Under the pieces are notes generated by a model. It saw nothing but the letters and a program-made list of their open reading frames with translations. It was not told the origin of the DNA and ran no database searches. DNA of 64,000 nt from Pseudomonas reidholzensis (lineage in GTDB: Bacteria > Pseudomonadota > Gammaproteobacteria > Pseudomonadales > Pseudomonadaceae), in the NCBI RefSeq assembly GCF_900536025.1, contig NZ_UNOZ01000027.1, positions 62,001-126,000 of the forward strand. The letters are read 5' to 3'. Made by a program: the position numbers and the translations under genes. Positions 1-48,148 of the stretch are shown piece by piece (position 1 is the first letter of the stretch; each line of letters begins with the position of its first letter).

Positions 1-840
1 CAGCAGTGCCGAAGGCAAGCCCGCCGGCAATTGTGCTACCTGTGCGCTGGTCAGCGGTGCGCCGGGCAGCGCATCGGGCAGGCTTGCGCCGACCAGCAGG
101 CCCAGGTTGTTGAGGTCCTCGGCGATTTGCCGGCGGTAGCGCGCCACGGCGGCGCGGGTGCTGTCGACGCTGGTCTGCGCCTGGATCTGCTCGAGTGCCG
201 AAACACTGCCGACGCGGCGCTGGCCGCGGGTCAGGCGCAGGCTTTGTTCGTCTGCGGCGAGGGTGTGCAACGCTACCTCGAGCAGCTCCTGGTCGGCACG
301 CCAGGTCAGGTAGCCGCTGGCGACGCTGGCCACCAGGCTCAGTTGCACGCTGCGCCGGGCCTGGTCGCTCGCCAGGTAGGTCAGCAGCGCCTGGTCGCTG
401 AGGCTGCGCACGCGGCCGAACAGGTCCAGCTCATAGGCGCTGATGCCTAATGTGGTGGCCTGCGTCGAGCTGATCACGCCCTCACCGGTGCCGGTGCTGT
501 TGCGTGGCAGGTACTGGCGTTGGCCCGAAGCGTCCAGCGAGACTTTGGGCAACAGGTCGGCGCGCTGGATGCGGTACTGCGCGCGGTACGCCTCGACGTT
601 CAACGCCGCCACCCGCAGGTCGCGGTTATTGCCCAGGGCCAGGTCGATCAGCTGGCGCAGGGCCGGATCACTGAACACCCCGCGCCAGTCCTCGGCGCTG
701 GCGCCGGCTGTGTTGACGGTTGCGTAGGCCGGTCCCTGCGGGTAGCTGGCGGCAACGGGCGCGGCGGGGCGCCGGTAGTCCGGAGCCAGGCTGCAGCCGC
801 CCAGGCACAGGACGAGCAGGGTGAGGGTGGATCTGCGCAT
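1..840 (-). CDS. OprM/NodT-family outer-membrane efflux lipoprotein (3' part outside window)
   Basis: Reading the minus strand from the ATG at 840 gives 280 uninterrupted codons to the window edge, so the C-terminal part is missing. The protein starts MRRSTLTLLVLCLGGC, a lipoprotein signal with Cys16 as the likely lipidated residue. It continues with the OprM/TolC pattern: WRGVFSDPALRQLIDLAL, then NNRDLRVAALNVE, and later YELDLFGRVRSLSD. A good ribosome site (AAGGGAA) lies 6 bases before the ATG. The gene begins 19 bases after the stop of the LuxR gene and is probably co-transcribed with it. In the family, such trimeric channels complete tripartite pumps, and macA/macB at the other end of the NRPS genes are the obvious partners for lipopeptide export. 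That partnership is inference from context. Confidence 0.9.
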   Translation of the reverse strand, partial: MRRSTLTLLVLCLGGCSLAPDYRRPAAPVAASYPQGPAYATVNTAGASAEDWRGVFSDPALRQLIDLALGNNRDLRVAALNVEAYRAQYRIQRADLLPKVSLDASGQRQYLPRNSTGTGEGVISSTQATTLGISAYELDLFGRVRSLSDQALLTYLASDQARRSVQLSLVASVASGYLTWRADQELLEVALHTLAADEQSLRLTRGQRRVGSVSALEQIQAQTSVDSTRAAVARYRRQIAEDLNNLGLLVGASLPDALPGAPLTSAQVAQLPAGLPSALL

Positions 841-859
841 CAGCAATTCCCTTGCAGGT

Positions 860-1642
860 TCAGGCGCCGGCCATCCATTTGGCCAGGCCGTGGCGGCCAC
901 TGACGCCGAGCTTGGCGGTGGCGCGCTTGAGGTAGGTTTCCACCGAGCTGTTCTTGACGTTGAGCTGGTGCGCCATCTGCGGCACCGTGCCGCCGGTCAG
1001 CAAGCCCAGGCAGACTTCCTGTTCGCGGGCCGACAGGGTGATCGCGTCCAGCGCCAGGCGCTCGCCGAAGGCTTGACGCAACGAGCCGCTTTGCAGTTCC
1101 GCCGGCGCAGTGCCGAGGCCCCGGCCAAGGGCCTGGGCGAGGATCTGGCCGTGGTGCTCGACCAGCGGCAGCAAGGTGTCGGAAAGGTTCTTGAGCAGCG
1201 ACAGCTCGGCCAGCGAGAAGCCCCGCTGGCTGGGCAGCCGATGGCAGCCGATCACCCAGCGCCGGTCACGGCTGCGCGACACCAGGTGGCACTGGTGCGC
1301 GCCGTGGCGGGCCTGCTCGGGGTCTTGCGGAGCCTTGAACTGGATCAGCAGCGGGTCCTTCATCTGCATGATGCTTTGCAGCAGCGGATGGCGCAGGGTG
1401 TTCGCGGGCGGCGCCTCAGGCGCCAGGCCGGCACTGCCAAGCAGCTTGATATGGCTGACGCTGGTCTGACGCGGGTCGAGGGTCCATTCGCTGAGTTCGA
1501 GCCGGTGGATCGGCACTTGGGCGTCGACCAGGCGGTGCATCTGCTCGGCGAAGCTGTCGTCGCCGGTGCTGGCGACCAGCTCACCGAGTTGCAGATAGAG
1601 GTGTGGGTCGGGGCGGTGTGCGTGGCTGTCGTTCAGCTTCAT
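860..1642 (-). CDS. psoR: LuxR-family regulator of lipopeptide synthesis (PsoR-like)
   Basis: About 260 residues. The C-terminal helix-turn-helix (roughly residues 195-255) reads ITLSAREQEVCLGLLTGG, then the recognition-helix segment NSSVETYLKRATAKLGVSGR. The N-terminal half is unlike acyl-homoserine-lactone-binding LuxR proteins, as is typical for the LuxR regulators that flank Pseudomonas lipopeptide clusters. An ATG at 1654 would add four residues, but AAGG abuts it directly. The same AAGGATGA sits about 8 bases before the ATG at 1642, so I prefer that start. The gene is divergent from the first NRPS gene across a 0.4 kb control region and lies just upstream of the OprM-like gene. The expected role is activation of the NRPS genes; the direct target sites are not known. 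Confidence 0.85.
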   Translation of the reverse strand: MKLNDSHAHRPDPHLYLQLGELVASTGDDSFAEQMHRLVDAQVPIHRLELSEWTLDPRQTSVSHIKLLGSAGLAPEAPPANTLRHPLLQSIMQMKDPLLIQFKAPQDPEQARHGAHQCHLVSRSRDRRWVIGCHRLPSQRGFSLAELSLLKNLSDTLLPLVEHHGQILAQALGRGLGTAPAELQSGSLRQAFGERLALDAITLSAREQEVCLGLLTGGTVPQMAHQLNVKNSSVETYLKRATAKLGVSGRHGLAKWMAGA

Positions 1643-2053
1643 AGGTCGGCTCATCCTTGATTCCGGGCATTACGGCGGGTGGTCTCGCGGTCGAGTACTC
1701 CTGGCAATGGTGTGGCGCTATTCAAGCTCGGCGCCTGTTCGACGTCTGTAATGGAAATCCGGGACAGAAAATGCCAGCAATCGCGCGCCGCTGGGGCGTT
1801 GCGGGTTTCCTGCTGCAATCGCTGATGGCATCGGTAGCCAGCTAATTGACGTCAGAAAGGCAGACGATCCCGACCTTTCAGCGCTGATGCTCGAAGACGT
1901 AGGCTTGATCCGGTGCTGCTCTATGGCAGATCTCCTACACGATTTTCAGCGCCCGGCGCTGGGGGGCCAGGCTGTCCGGGTTTCAGGGGCCATACAGGCC
2001 GAGGCGAGGGTGCTTGAATCCGCCGATGACCCTTCAGAAGGACCTGCCAAGCC
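1643..2053. promoter_or_regulatory. Divergent control region between luxR and the first NRPS gene
   Basis: About 0.4 kb without a convincing gene. Visible elements are an 8-bp palindrome TGACGTCA at 1847-1854, the 7-mer ACGATCC at 1864-1870 (also found in two other intergenic regions of the window), a 7-bp-arm inverted repeat at 1947-1961, and the ribosome site AGAAGGA at 2036-2042, 11 bases before the NRPS ATG. I cannot assign -35/-10 boxes with confidence. Confidence 0.6.
1947..1961. promoter_or_regulatory. Palindrome upstream of the first NRPS gene, candidate operator
   Basis: CAGCGCC-C-GGCGCTG is a perfect 7-bp inverted repeat with a 1-base centre, 93 bases before the NRPS start. The size and symmetry suit a dimeric LuxR-type protein, but the site has no T-run and could also be fortuitous in GC-rich DNA. 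Confidence 0.35.
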
Positions 2054-8413
<6,360 letters not shown>

Positions 8414-8420
8414 GCCCTCC

Positions 8421-8445
8421 GCCGGGGCCGCCTCACGGCCCCGGC
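8421..8445 (+). terminator. Strong hairpin between the first and second NRPS genes
   Basis: GCCGGGGCCG at 8421-8430 and CGGCCCCGGC at 8436-8445 form a perfect 10-bp stem with a 5-base loop, starting 8 bases after the stop codon. Only a short ATTT follows, so it may be a weak terminator, an attenuator or an mRNA-stabilising end. Confidence 0.65.
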
Positions 8446-8548
8446 ATTTGCCCTGACGGGCATTGTCCCCGGTTCCCCTGTCAGCCCCTGCGGTCACGAT
8501 CCTTTAGCTTCTTGCCCACTTCCGATTGGCAAAGCAGGATGCTTACCG
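8446..8548 (+). promoter_or_regulatory. Leader of the second NRPS gene with shared 11-bp motif
   Basis: The gap holds GTCACGATCCT at 8493-8503, which also occurs exactly at 46250-46260 in the control region of the second LuxR gene. AGCAGGA at 8534-8540 is a good ribosome site for the ATG at 8549. Together with the preceding hairpin this suggests separate control of the second NRPS gene. Confidence 0.45.
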
Positions 8549-42222
<33,674 letters not shown>

Positions 42223-42242
42223 TCATGGGACACCTCGGCCCT

Positions 42243-42315
42243 TGTGGGAGCGGGTTTACCCGCGAATATGGCGGTGCAGCCTGCATCGCTGTCGCGGGTA
42301 AACCCGCTCCCACAG
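42243..42315. repeat. REP inverted pair between the third NRPS gene and macA
   Basis: TGTGGGAGCGGGTTTACCCG starts at 42244 and its reverse complement ends near 42314, giving about 24-bp arms around a loop of some 26 bases. This is the common P. putida-type REP sequence. It would form a stable RNA hairpin just after the NRPS stop and could protect or separate the transcripts. Confidence 0.85.
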
Positions 42316-42354
42316 GGGGCGAGGTATGGCCATTCAATGTGAAAGTGAGTATTC

Positions 42355-43512
42355 ATGGACAAGTCCAGATTCCGCAAATACACCCTCGGCGCCGCCGTGG
42401 CCCTGGTCGCCGGCATCGCGCTGTACGCCATCCAGGCCCCGGCCAAGGCGCCGCAGTACATCATCGCCACGGTCGAACGGGGTGACATCGAGAGCGCGGT
42501 GCTGGCCACCGGTACCCTTGAAGGCATCAAACAGGTGGATGTCGGTGCCCAGGTGTCCGGGCAGTTGAAGTCGCTCAAGGTCAAGCTTGGCGACAAGGTC
42601 GACCAGGGCCAGTGGCTGGCCGAGATCGACCCGCTGGTGTTGCGCAATACCCTGCGCCAGGCCGAGGTCGACGAAGACAAACTGCAGGCCGAACGGCGTT
42701 CGACCTTGGCGCAGCTGAAGCAGGCCAGGCGTGTGTACGAGCGCTACCGCGCGCTGCAGGCGGACGAGTCGGTGTCGCGCCAGGACTACGAAAACGCAGA
42801 ATCGGAGTACGAAGTGCAGCAGGCCGCCGTGCGTTCGCTCGACGCGCAGATCCAGAGCGCCCGGGTCGAAATCGACACCGCCAAGGTCAACCTCGGCTAC
42901 ACCCGCATCAACGCCCCGATTACCGGCCATGTGGTCGGCATCGTCACCCAGGAAGGGCAGACCGTGATCGCCAACCAGCTCGCGCCGATACTGCTCAAGC
43001 TGGCCGACCTCGACACCATGACGGTCAAGGCGCAGGTCTCGGAAGCCGACGTGATCCACATCACCCCCGGCCAGGAGGTGTACTTCACCATCCTCGGCGA
43101 GGACAAGCGCTACTACGCCAAGCTGCGCGGCACCGAGCCTGCCCCGCAGAACTACGCGCACAGCAGCGACAAGAGCGACGGCAGCAGCGCCAAGCCCAAT
43201 GGCGCGGTGTTCTACAACGCACTGTTCGAAGTGCCCAACCCCGAGCACCGCCTGCGCATCTCGATGACTGCCCAGGTGCATATCGTCCTCGACACCGCCC
43301 CCGGCGTGCTGACCGTGCCGGTGGCGGCGCTGGGCCTGCGCAACGGCGACGGCAGCTTCCCGGTGCGGGTGCTCGATGCCAAGGGCTTTGCCCAGGTGCG
43401 CAACGTGCAGACCGGCATCAACAACAACGTCAAGGTGCAGATCAAGGATGGCCTGGCCGAAGGCGACCGGGTGGTGATCGGCGAGCCGGTGTCCGGCGAA
43501 GCAGGGGCGTGA
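42355..43512 (+). CDS. macA: MacA-type periplasmic adaptor of an ABC exporter
   Basis: 385 residues. A single N-terminal membrane segment (about 11-28, LGAAVALVAGIALYAI) anchors it in the inner membrane. The lipoyl/barrel part has ESAVLATGTLEGIKQVDVGAQVSGQ, followed by a coiled-coil hairpin at about 95-175 (QAEVDEDKLQAERRSTLAQL and following) and the returning TRINAPITGHV half-motif. In the family the adaptor links MacB to an outer-membrane channel. The gene lies downstream of the NRPS genes and 2 bases before macB, so the likely cargo is the lipopeptide. The ribosome site is weak (GTGAG before the ATG). Confidence 0.93.
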   Translation: MDKSRFRKYTLGAAVALVAGIALYAIQAPAKAPQYIIATVERGDIESAVLATGTLEGIKQVDVGAQVSGQLKSLKVKLGDKVDQGQWLAEIDPLVLRNTLRQAEVDEDKLQAERRSTLAQLKQARRVYERYRALQADESVSRQDYENAESEYEVQQAAVRSLDAQIQSARVEIDTAKVNLGYTRINAPITGHVVGIVTQEGQTVIANQLAPILLKLADLDTMTVKAQVSEADVIHITPGQEVYFTILGEDKRYYAKLRGTEPAPQNYAHSSDKSDGSSAKPNGAVFYNALFEVPNPEHRLRISMTAQVHIVLDTAPGVLTVPVAALGLRNGDGSFPVRVLDAKGFAQVRNVQTGINNNVKVQIKDGLAEGDRVVIGEPVSGEAGA

Positions 43513-43514
43513 GC

Positions 43515-45518
43515 ATGCACATGAATGTCGAGCTTACCCCGCACAGGGCGGTCGCCAGCGGCACCGGCGGGGCCTTGCTGCGCCTGCAAGGCGTCACCCG
43601 CAGTTTCATGGCGGGTGACCGCGAGTTCCTGGCGCTCAAGGGGATCGACCTGGAGATTCACAGCGGCGAGCTGGTGGCGATCATCGGCGCGTCCGGGTCG
43701 GGCAAATCGACCCTGATGAACATCCTCGGTTGCCTGGATAACGCCAGCAGCGGCAGCTACCAGGTCGGCGGGCAGGAAACCCGCGAGCTGGACGACGACG
43801 CCTTGGCGGCGCTGCGCCGCGACCATTTCGGCTTCATCTTCCAGCGCTACCACCTGCTGCCGCACCTGGATGCCCTGCACAACGTCGAGATCCCGGCGGT
43901 ATACGCCGGCACGCCGCAGGGCCAGCGCCATGACCGTGCGCGCGAACTGCTGACGCGCCTGGGCCTGGCCGGGCACCTTGAACACCGCCCCAGCCAGCTG
44001 TCCGGTGGCCAGCAGCAGCGGGTGAGTATCTGCCGCGCCTTGATGAACGGCGGCCAGGTGATCCTCGCCGACGAGCCCACGGGTGCGCTGGACACCGCCA
44101 GCGGCAAGGAGGTGATGAACATCCTGCTGGAGCTGCACGCCGCAGGCCACACGGTGATCCTGGTGACCCACGACCCGAAGGTCGCCGCCCATGCACAGCG
44201 GATCATCGAGGTCAGTGACGGGCAGATCATCAGCGACCGCCGCAACGCCGCCGAAGCGTTACCCACCCCAGCTGCCGAACCGGCCCCGCAGGCACCGGCA
44301 GCGCGGCGCCTGGTGGCCAGCCTGGGGATGTTCCGCGAAGCCTTCAAGATGGCCTGGATTGCCTTGGTCTCGCACCGCATGCGCACCTTGCTGACCATGC
44401 TCGGGATCGTCATCGGCATCACCTCGGTGGTGTCCATCTCGGCCATCGGTGAGGGCGCCAAAGGCTATGTGCTCAAGGACATCCAGGCCATCGGCAGCAA
44501 TACCATCGATATCTACTCAGGCAGCAACTTCGGCGACAGCCGGGCCAAGACCATCGAAACCCTGCTACCGGCCGACGTGGCGGCACTCAACGAACTGTAC
44601 TACGTCGACAGCGCCACCCCCGTCATCGGCCAGAGCACCCTGGTGCGCTACCGCAACCTGGATGTCGACGTGCAGCTCAACGGCGTCAGTGAACACTACT
44701 TCCAGGTGCGCAACATCCCCCTGGCCTCGGGCATCGTGTTCAGCGCCGACGACGCCCGGCGCCAGGCACAAGTGGTGGTGATCGACCACAACACGCGCAA
44801 GCGCCTGTTCGGGCAGCACATCGACCCGCTGGGCCAGGTGATCCTGGTCGGCAACCTGCCGTGCACGGTGATTGGCGTGACCGCCGAGAACAAGAACCTG
44901 TTCGTCGCCAGCAACCAGCTGAACATCTGGGTGCCCTACGAAACCGCGGCAGGCCGCGTGCTCGGCCAGCGCCACCTGGACAGCATCAGCGTGCGCATCA
45001 AGGACGGCGTGCCGAGCAAGCGGGTGGAGGAGGAGGTGACCAAGGTGATGATGCAGCGCCACGGCACCAAGGACTTCTTCACCAACAACCTCGACAGCAT
45101 CATGCAGACCGTGCAGAAAACCAGCCGCTCGCTGACCCTGCTGCTGTCGCTGATTGCGGTGATCTCGCTGGTGGTGGGCGGTATCGGGGTGATGAACATC
45201 ATGCTGGTGTCGGTGACCGAGCGCACCCGCGAGATCGGCATTCGCATGGCGGTGGGCGCCCGGCAGTCGGACATTCGCCAGCAGTTTCTGGTGGAGGCGG
45301 TGATGGTCTGCCTGTTTGGCGGGGTGGTGGGGATTGCCTTGTCGTATGGGATCGGCTCGTTGTTCGAGGTGTTCGTGAAGCAGTGGGAGATGGTGTTTTC
45401 GCCGGCGTCGATCGTGATGGCGTTTGCCTGTTCGACGTTGATTGGCGTGGTGTTCGGGTTTGTGCCGGCGAGAAATGCGGCGCGACTGGACCCGATCGAG
45501 GCATTGGCGCGGGACTGA
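43515..45518 (+). CDS. macB: MacB-type ABC transporter, fused ATPase and permease
   Basis: 667 residues from the ATG at 43515, chosen because it follows the macA stop by 2 bases and gives the normal MacB length; the open frame itself extends far upstream inside macA. ATPase motifs are Walker A GASGSGKS (58-65), signature LSGGQQQR (162-169) and Walker B VILADEP (182-188). The permease half has one membrane segment near 285-310, a large periplasmic domain, then three segments (LLLSLIAVISLVVGGIGVMN; VCLFGGVVGIALSYGIG; IVMAFACSTLIGVVFGF). It ends with the typical FtsX-like NAARLDPIEAL. The expected role is ATP-driven export of the lipopeptide together with MacA and the OprM-like channel. Confidence 0.95.
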   Translation: MHMNVELTPHRAVASGTGGALLRLQGVTRSFMAGDREFLALKGIDLEIHSGELVAIIGASGSGKSTLMNILGCLDNASSGSYQVGGQETRELDDDALAALRRDHFGFIFQRYHLLPHLDALHNVEIPAVYAGTPQGQRHDRARELLTRLGLAGHLEHRPSQLSGGQQQRVSICRALMNGGQVILADEPTGALDTASGKEVMNILLELHAAGHTVILVTHDPKVAAHAQRIIEVSDGQIISDRRNAAEALPTPAAEPAPQAPAARRLVASLGMFREAFKMAWIALVSHRMRTLLTMLGIVIGITSVVSISAIGEGAKGYVLKDIQAIGSNTIDIYSGSNFGDSRAKTIETLLPADVAALNELYYVDSATPVIGQSTLVRYRNLDVDVQLNGVSEHYFQVRNIPLASGIVFSADDARRQAQVVVIDHNTRKRLFGQHIDPLGQVILVGNLPCTVIGVTAENKNLFVASNQLNIWVPYETAAGRVLGQRHLDSISVRIKDGVPSKRVEEEVTKVMMQRHGTKDFFTNNLDSIMQTVQKTSRSLTLLLSLIAVISLVVGGIGVMNIMLVSVTERTREIGIRMAVGARQSDIRQQFLVEAVMVCLFGGVVGIALSYGIGSLFEVFVKQWEMVFSPASIVMAFACSTLIGVVFGFVPARNAARLDPIEALARD

Positions 45519-45528
45519 AGGGTACATT

Positions 45529-45547
45529 GGGGCCGCAAAGCGGCCCC
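45529..45547. terminator. Bidirectional terminator between macB and the convergent luxR
   Basis: GGGGCCGC at 45529-45536 and GCGGCCCC at 45540-45547 make a perfect 8-bp stem with an AAA loop in the 35-base gap between two convergent genes. There is no long T-run. Confidence 0.75.
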
Positions 45548-45553
45548 CTTCAC

Positions 45554-46213
45554 TCACGCCTGGGCATACATCCAGCGCATCAACGAATGGCGCCCGCTGA
45601 TCCCCAGCTTGATCGCCGCACGGCGCAGGTAGCTCTCCACGGTATTGACCTTGAGTGCCAGGCGCTCGGCTTGCTCCGGGGCGGTGTGCCCGGCCAGCAG
45701 CCCCAGGCACACCTGGCACTCGCGTTCTGACAGGTTCAGCCCCGACTGCGCGAGGCGCTCGACAAACCGCTGCTCGATGCTTTCTGGCGCGCTGCGTTCG
45801 GGGGCGGTGGGCTGCAGGGCATCGATGTGTTTTTCCAGCATCGGCAGCAGCAAGGTCGAAATGTCGTCCAGGCGGCTGCGCTCCAGCGCAGAAAAGCCGT
45901 CGGCCGAATCGGCACGCAGCACGTGGATCTCGTAGCGGTAATCGTCCTTGCGGCGGAACAGGTGCAGCCGCGAAGCGTCGCGCAAATGGTCATCGGCGCG
46001 CGCCTGCGAGGAAAACACCGTTTCATTGAGCAAGGTCGACTCGGCGCTGCAGCTGGCAGGCGGCTCGCGCAACTGGCGAATCTGCGTGGCGTCGATGGTC
46101 AGGTGGGCGTGGATCAGGTCATGCAGCATGCGCGGGAACTGGCGGCTGCCCGTGCTGGCAATGACCTTGCCGATCTGCGGGTAGAGCAGGTGTGAATTCA
46201 TCGTGTCGTCCAT
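45554..46213 (-). CDS. Second LuxR-family regulator flanking the lipopeptide locus
   Basis: 219 residues. The C-terminal helix-turn-helix has NLSERECQVCLGLLAGHTAP, then NTVESYLRRAAIKLGISGR and a terminal WMYAQA. It closely parallels the regulator at the other end (ETYLKRATAKLG, WMAGA), and the N-termini also align (PQIGKVIASTG against LQLGELVASTG). The two are therefore paralogues of the lipopeptide LuxR group. The MassBC-type clusters of other pseudomonads have a similar gene after macB. An alternative start at 46201 (MNSHLL) would drop four residues; neither start has a strong ribosome site. It converges on macB and is divergent from hisN. Confidence 0.85.
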   Translation of the reverse strand: MDDTMNSHLLYPQIGKVIASTGSRQFPRMLHDLIHAHLTIDATQIRQLREPPASCSAESTLLNETVFSSQARADDHLRDASRLHLFRRKDDYRYEIHVLRADSADGFSALERSRLDDISTLLLPMLEKHIDALQPTAPERSAPESIEQRFVERLAQSGLNLSERECQVCLGLLAGHTAPEQAERLALKVNTVESYLRRAAIKLGISGRHSLMRWMYAQA

Positions 46214-46437
46214 GAGGGGCCGTGGTGCGGGTACCCCGCCAGCACCGCAGTCACGATCCTGGACTGGGTAAAAACGCGGCGGGAGTGGTTGCTATCCTAG
46301 TACAACGATTGAGTGACGGTTAAATGAAGGGCCGATGGTGGCATTATAGTGGCTTCGGCGCAGATAGGTGTTCGTAGCCCCATCTGCCGATTCGCTCGGG
46401 TATGATGCGGGCCCCATCATTCGAAGAGGCCTTGCCC
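46214..46437. promoter_or_regulatory. Divergent control region between luxR and hisN
   Basis: About 220 bases without a gene. It contains GTCACGATCCT at 46250-46260 (shared with the leader of the second NRPS gene), a GCGGG-TAC-CCCGC symmetry at 46227-46239, an AT-rich stretch around 46290-46330 that may hold the hisN promoter, and GAAGAGG before the hisN start. Confidence 0.5.
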
Positions 46438-47229
46438 ATGTCCCTGAGCGCTGAACAGATTGGCGAATACCGCGCGTTCGCTGAACAGTTGGCCGATGCC
46501 GCCGCTGCGGCGATCAAGCCGTATTTTCGCGCCAGCCTGGATGTCGAGGACAAGGGCGGGCGCCTGTACGACCCGGTGACCGTGGCCGACAAGGCTGCCG
46601 AAGACGCCATGCGCGCATTGATCGAGGCGCGTTATCCCGAGCACGGCATCCTCGGCGAGGAGCAGGGCGTGGCGCTGGGCAGCAGCCCGCTGACCTGGGT
46701 GCTCGACCCGATCGACGGTACCCGTGCGTTCATCACCGGGCTGCCGCTGTGGGGCACCCTGATCGCCCTCAACGACGGCGAACGGCCGGTGGTCGGCGTG
46801 ATGAACCAGCCGTTCACCGGTGAGCGCTTCATCGGCACGCCAGAAGGGGCCTGGCTCGGCAGTGCGCCGCTGAAGACCCGTGCCTGCACCGACCTGGCTG
46901 CGGCGACGCTGATGTGCACTACCCCGGACATGTTCGACACGGCCGAGCGCAAGGCCGCCTTCGAAGCGGTCGCCGGCAAGGCGCGCCTGATGCGCTACGG
47001 CGGTGACTGCTACGCCTACTGCATGCTCGCCTCGGGCTTTGTCGATGTGATCGTCGAGGCCAGCCTGCAGCCTTACGACGTGCAGGCATTGATGCCGATC
47101 ATCGAAGGTGCCGGCGGGGTGATTACCGCCTGGGATGGCAGCTCGGCGCAGAAAGGCGGTTGCGTGGTCGCCTGCGGTGATCCGGCGCTGCATGCGCAGG
47201 TGCTGGAGATGTTGCGTCACGCCCAGTAA
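46438..47229 (+). CDS. hisN: Histidinol-phosphatase, inositol-monophosphatase family (HisN type)
   Basis: 263 residues from the ATG at 46438 (MSLSAEQ), preferred over an upstream ATG at 46402 because GAAGAGG lies about 7 bases before it. Metal-site motifs of the IMPase fold are present: GEEQG with Glu74, DPIDGT with Asp90 and Asp93, and Asp214 in the PYDVQALMPIIEGAGG motif. The RYGGDCYAY segment and the PYD version of motif 2 favour the HisN group, which removes phosphate from histidinol phosphate in histidine synthesis, over SuhB or CysQ. It stands alone and is probably not part of the lipopeptide system. Confidence 0.8.
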   Translation: MSLSAEQIGEYRAFAEQLADAAAAAIKPYFRASLDVEDKGGRLYDPVTVADKAAEDAMRALIEARYPEHGILGEEQGVALGSSPLTWVLDPIDGTRAFITGLPLWGTLIALNDGERPVVGVMNQPFTGERFIGTPEGAWLGSAPLKTRACTDLAAATLMCTTPDMFDTAERKAAFEAVAGKARLMRYGGDCYAYCMLASGFVDVIVEASLQPYDVQALMPIIEGAGGVITAWDGSSAQKGGCVVACGDPALHAQVLEMLRHAQ

Positions 47230-47239
47230 GGGTGCGACA

Positions 47240-47264
47240 GCCCGGCCTACTCGCGCGGCCGGGC
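47240..47264 (+). terminator. Hairpin after hisN
   Basis: GCCCGGCC at 47240-47247 pairs with GGCCGGGC at 47257-47264 (8-bp stem, 9-base loop), 10 bases after the stop. There is no T-run; it may be a factor-dependent or weak terminator. Confidence 0.5.
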
Positions 47265-47418
47265 CAGGCCTAGTGCCAGTCAGTCAAGAAGCTGGGGCCG
47301 CTACGCAGCCCTTTCCGACCGGTCCGGCGCCGACCGCGTGACGCTCCTGTTTTTTGCGTGTGTTCGGTGTAGAGGCGTTGGGCGTTGGGGTTGATCCATT
47401 CGATTTGGTGGCGCTTAG

Positions 47419-47636
47419 GGCCCCTTCCGCCCTTACGGCGGGTCACTTTTTTTCTTGGAAAAAAGTAACCAAAAACCGCCGGCTCCCACATACGGCCCTC
47501 CGCTGCGCTGCGGGTTCCCTCACTCCGGCCTTGCTCCCGCGAGGACCGCGCCGGACGGGCCTTCCTGGCCCGCGGCGCTTGCCGGCCATCCATGGCCGTC
47601 ACCTCGCTCCGCAAGACCTCCGTTCGGCCTCCTGAG
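47419..47636 (+). repeat. Long inverted repeat, left arm
   Basis: About 218 bases that recur in reverse complement at 47932-48148 with only scattered differences. It includes the segment TTCTTGGAAAAAAGTAACC, which I recognise as a recurrent P. putida intergenic sequence, and ends with CCTCCTGA. Confidence 0.85.
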
Positions 47637-47710
47637 GTCGCCAAGTTAGGGGTGGTGCCTGGGCTGGCGTTATCTTCGATAGTGGCATCGGTGGTGGCTA
47701 TTCAGGCACT

Positions 47711-47793
47711 TTCGCGGGGCAAGCCCGCTCCCACAGGATCTCCGCTGACCGAACGAGCGACGCTATCCTGTGGGAGCGGGCTTGCCCCGCGAA
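47711..47793. repeat. REP inverted pair inside the long repeat
   Basis: The left copy at 47711-47738 (GGGGCAAGCCCGCTCCCACA) and the reverse-complement copy at 47765-47793 are about 28 bp each, separated by 26 bases. The sequence class matches the REP at 42243-42315. Confidence 0.85.
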
Positions 47794-47931
47794 GAGGCCG
47801 GGACTGCCAGTACAAGTTCTGGCGCTGACGCGCTGTACCGCCCTTATAAACCAGCGAGAGCGCAGCGATTCGCCAGCCGTTGCCGTGGCACTTGATCTGG
47901 CCTTTGATCTGGCTCTTGATCTACTGCGACT

Positions 47932-48148
47932 TCAGGAGGCCGAATGGAGGTCTTGCGGAGTGAGGTGACGGCCATGGATGGCCGGCAAGCGCCGCGGGCC
48001 AGGAAGGCCCGTCCGGCGCGGTCCTCACGGGAGCAAGGCCGGAGTGAGGGAACCCGTAGCGCAGCGAAGGGCCGTATGTAGGAGCAAGCGGTTTTTGGTT
48101 ACTTTTTTCCAAGAAAAAAAGTGACCCGCCGTAAGGGCGGAAGGGGCC
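47932..48148 (-). repeat. Long inverted repeat, right arm
   Basis: Reverse complement of 47419-47636. Together the arms could fold into a very long imperfect hairpin, or serve as sites for inversion of the roughly 300-base centre. Confidence 0.85.

Noticed and set aside
31..903. Plus-strand frames at the window start
   Set aside because: They are antisense to the OprM-like lipoprotein, whose minus-strand reading has a lipobox and family motifs.
1846..1880. TTGACG as a -35 box for the first NRPS gene
   Set aside because: No matching -10 hexamer lies at 16-18 bases.
42612..43514. Upstream extension of the macB frame
   Set aside because: It lies entirely inside macA in another frame; the normal MacB N-terminus and length begin at 43515.
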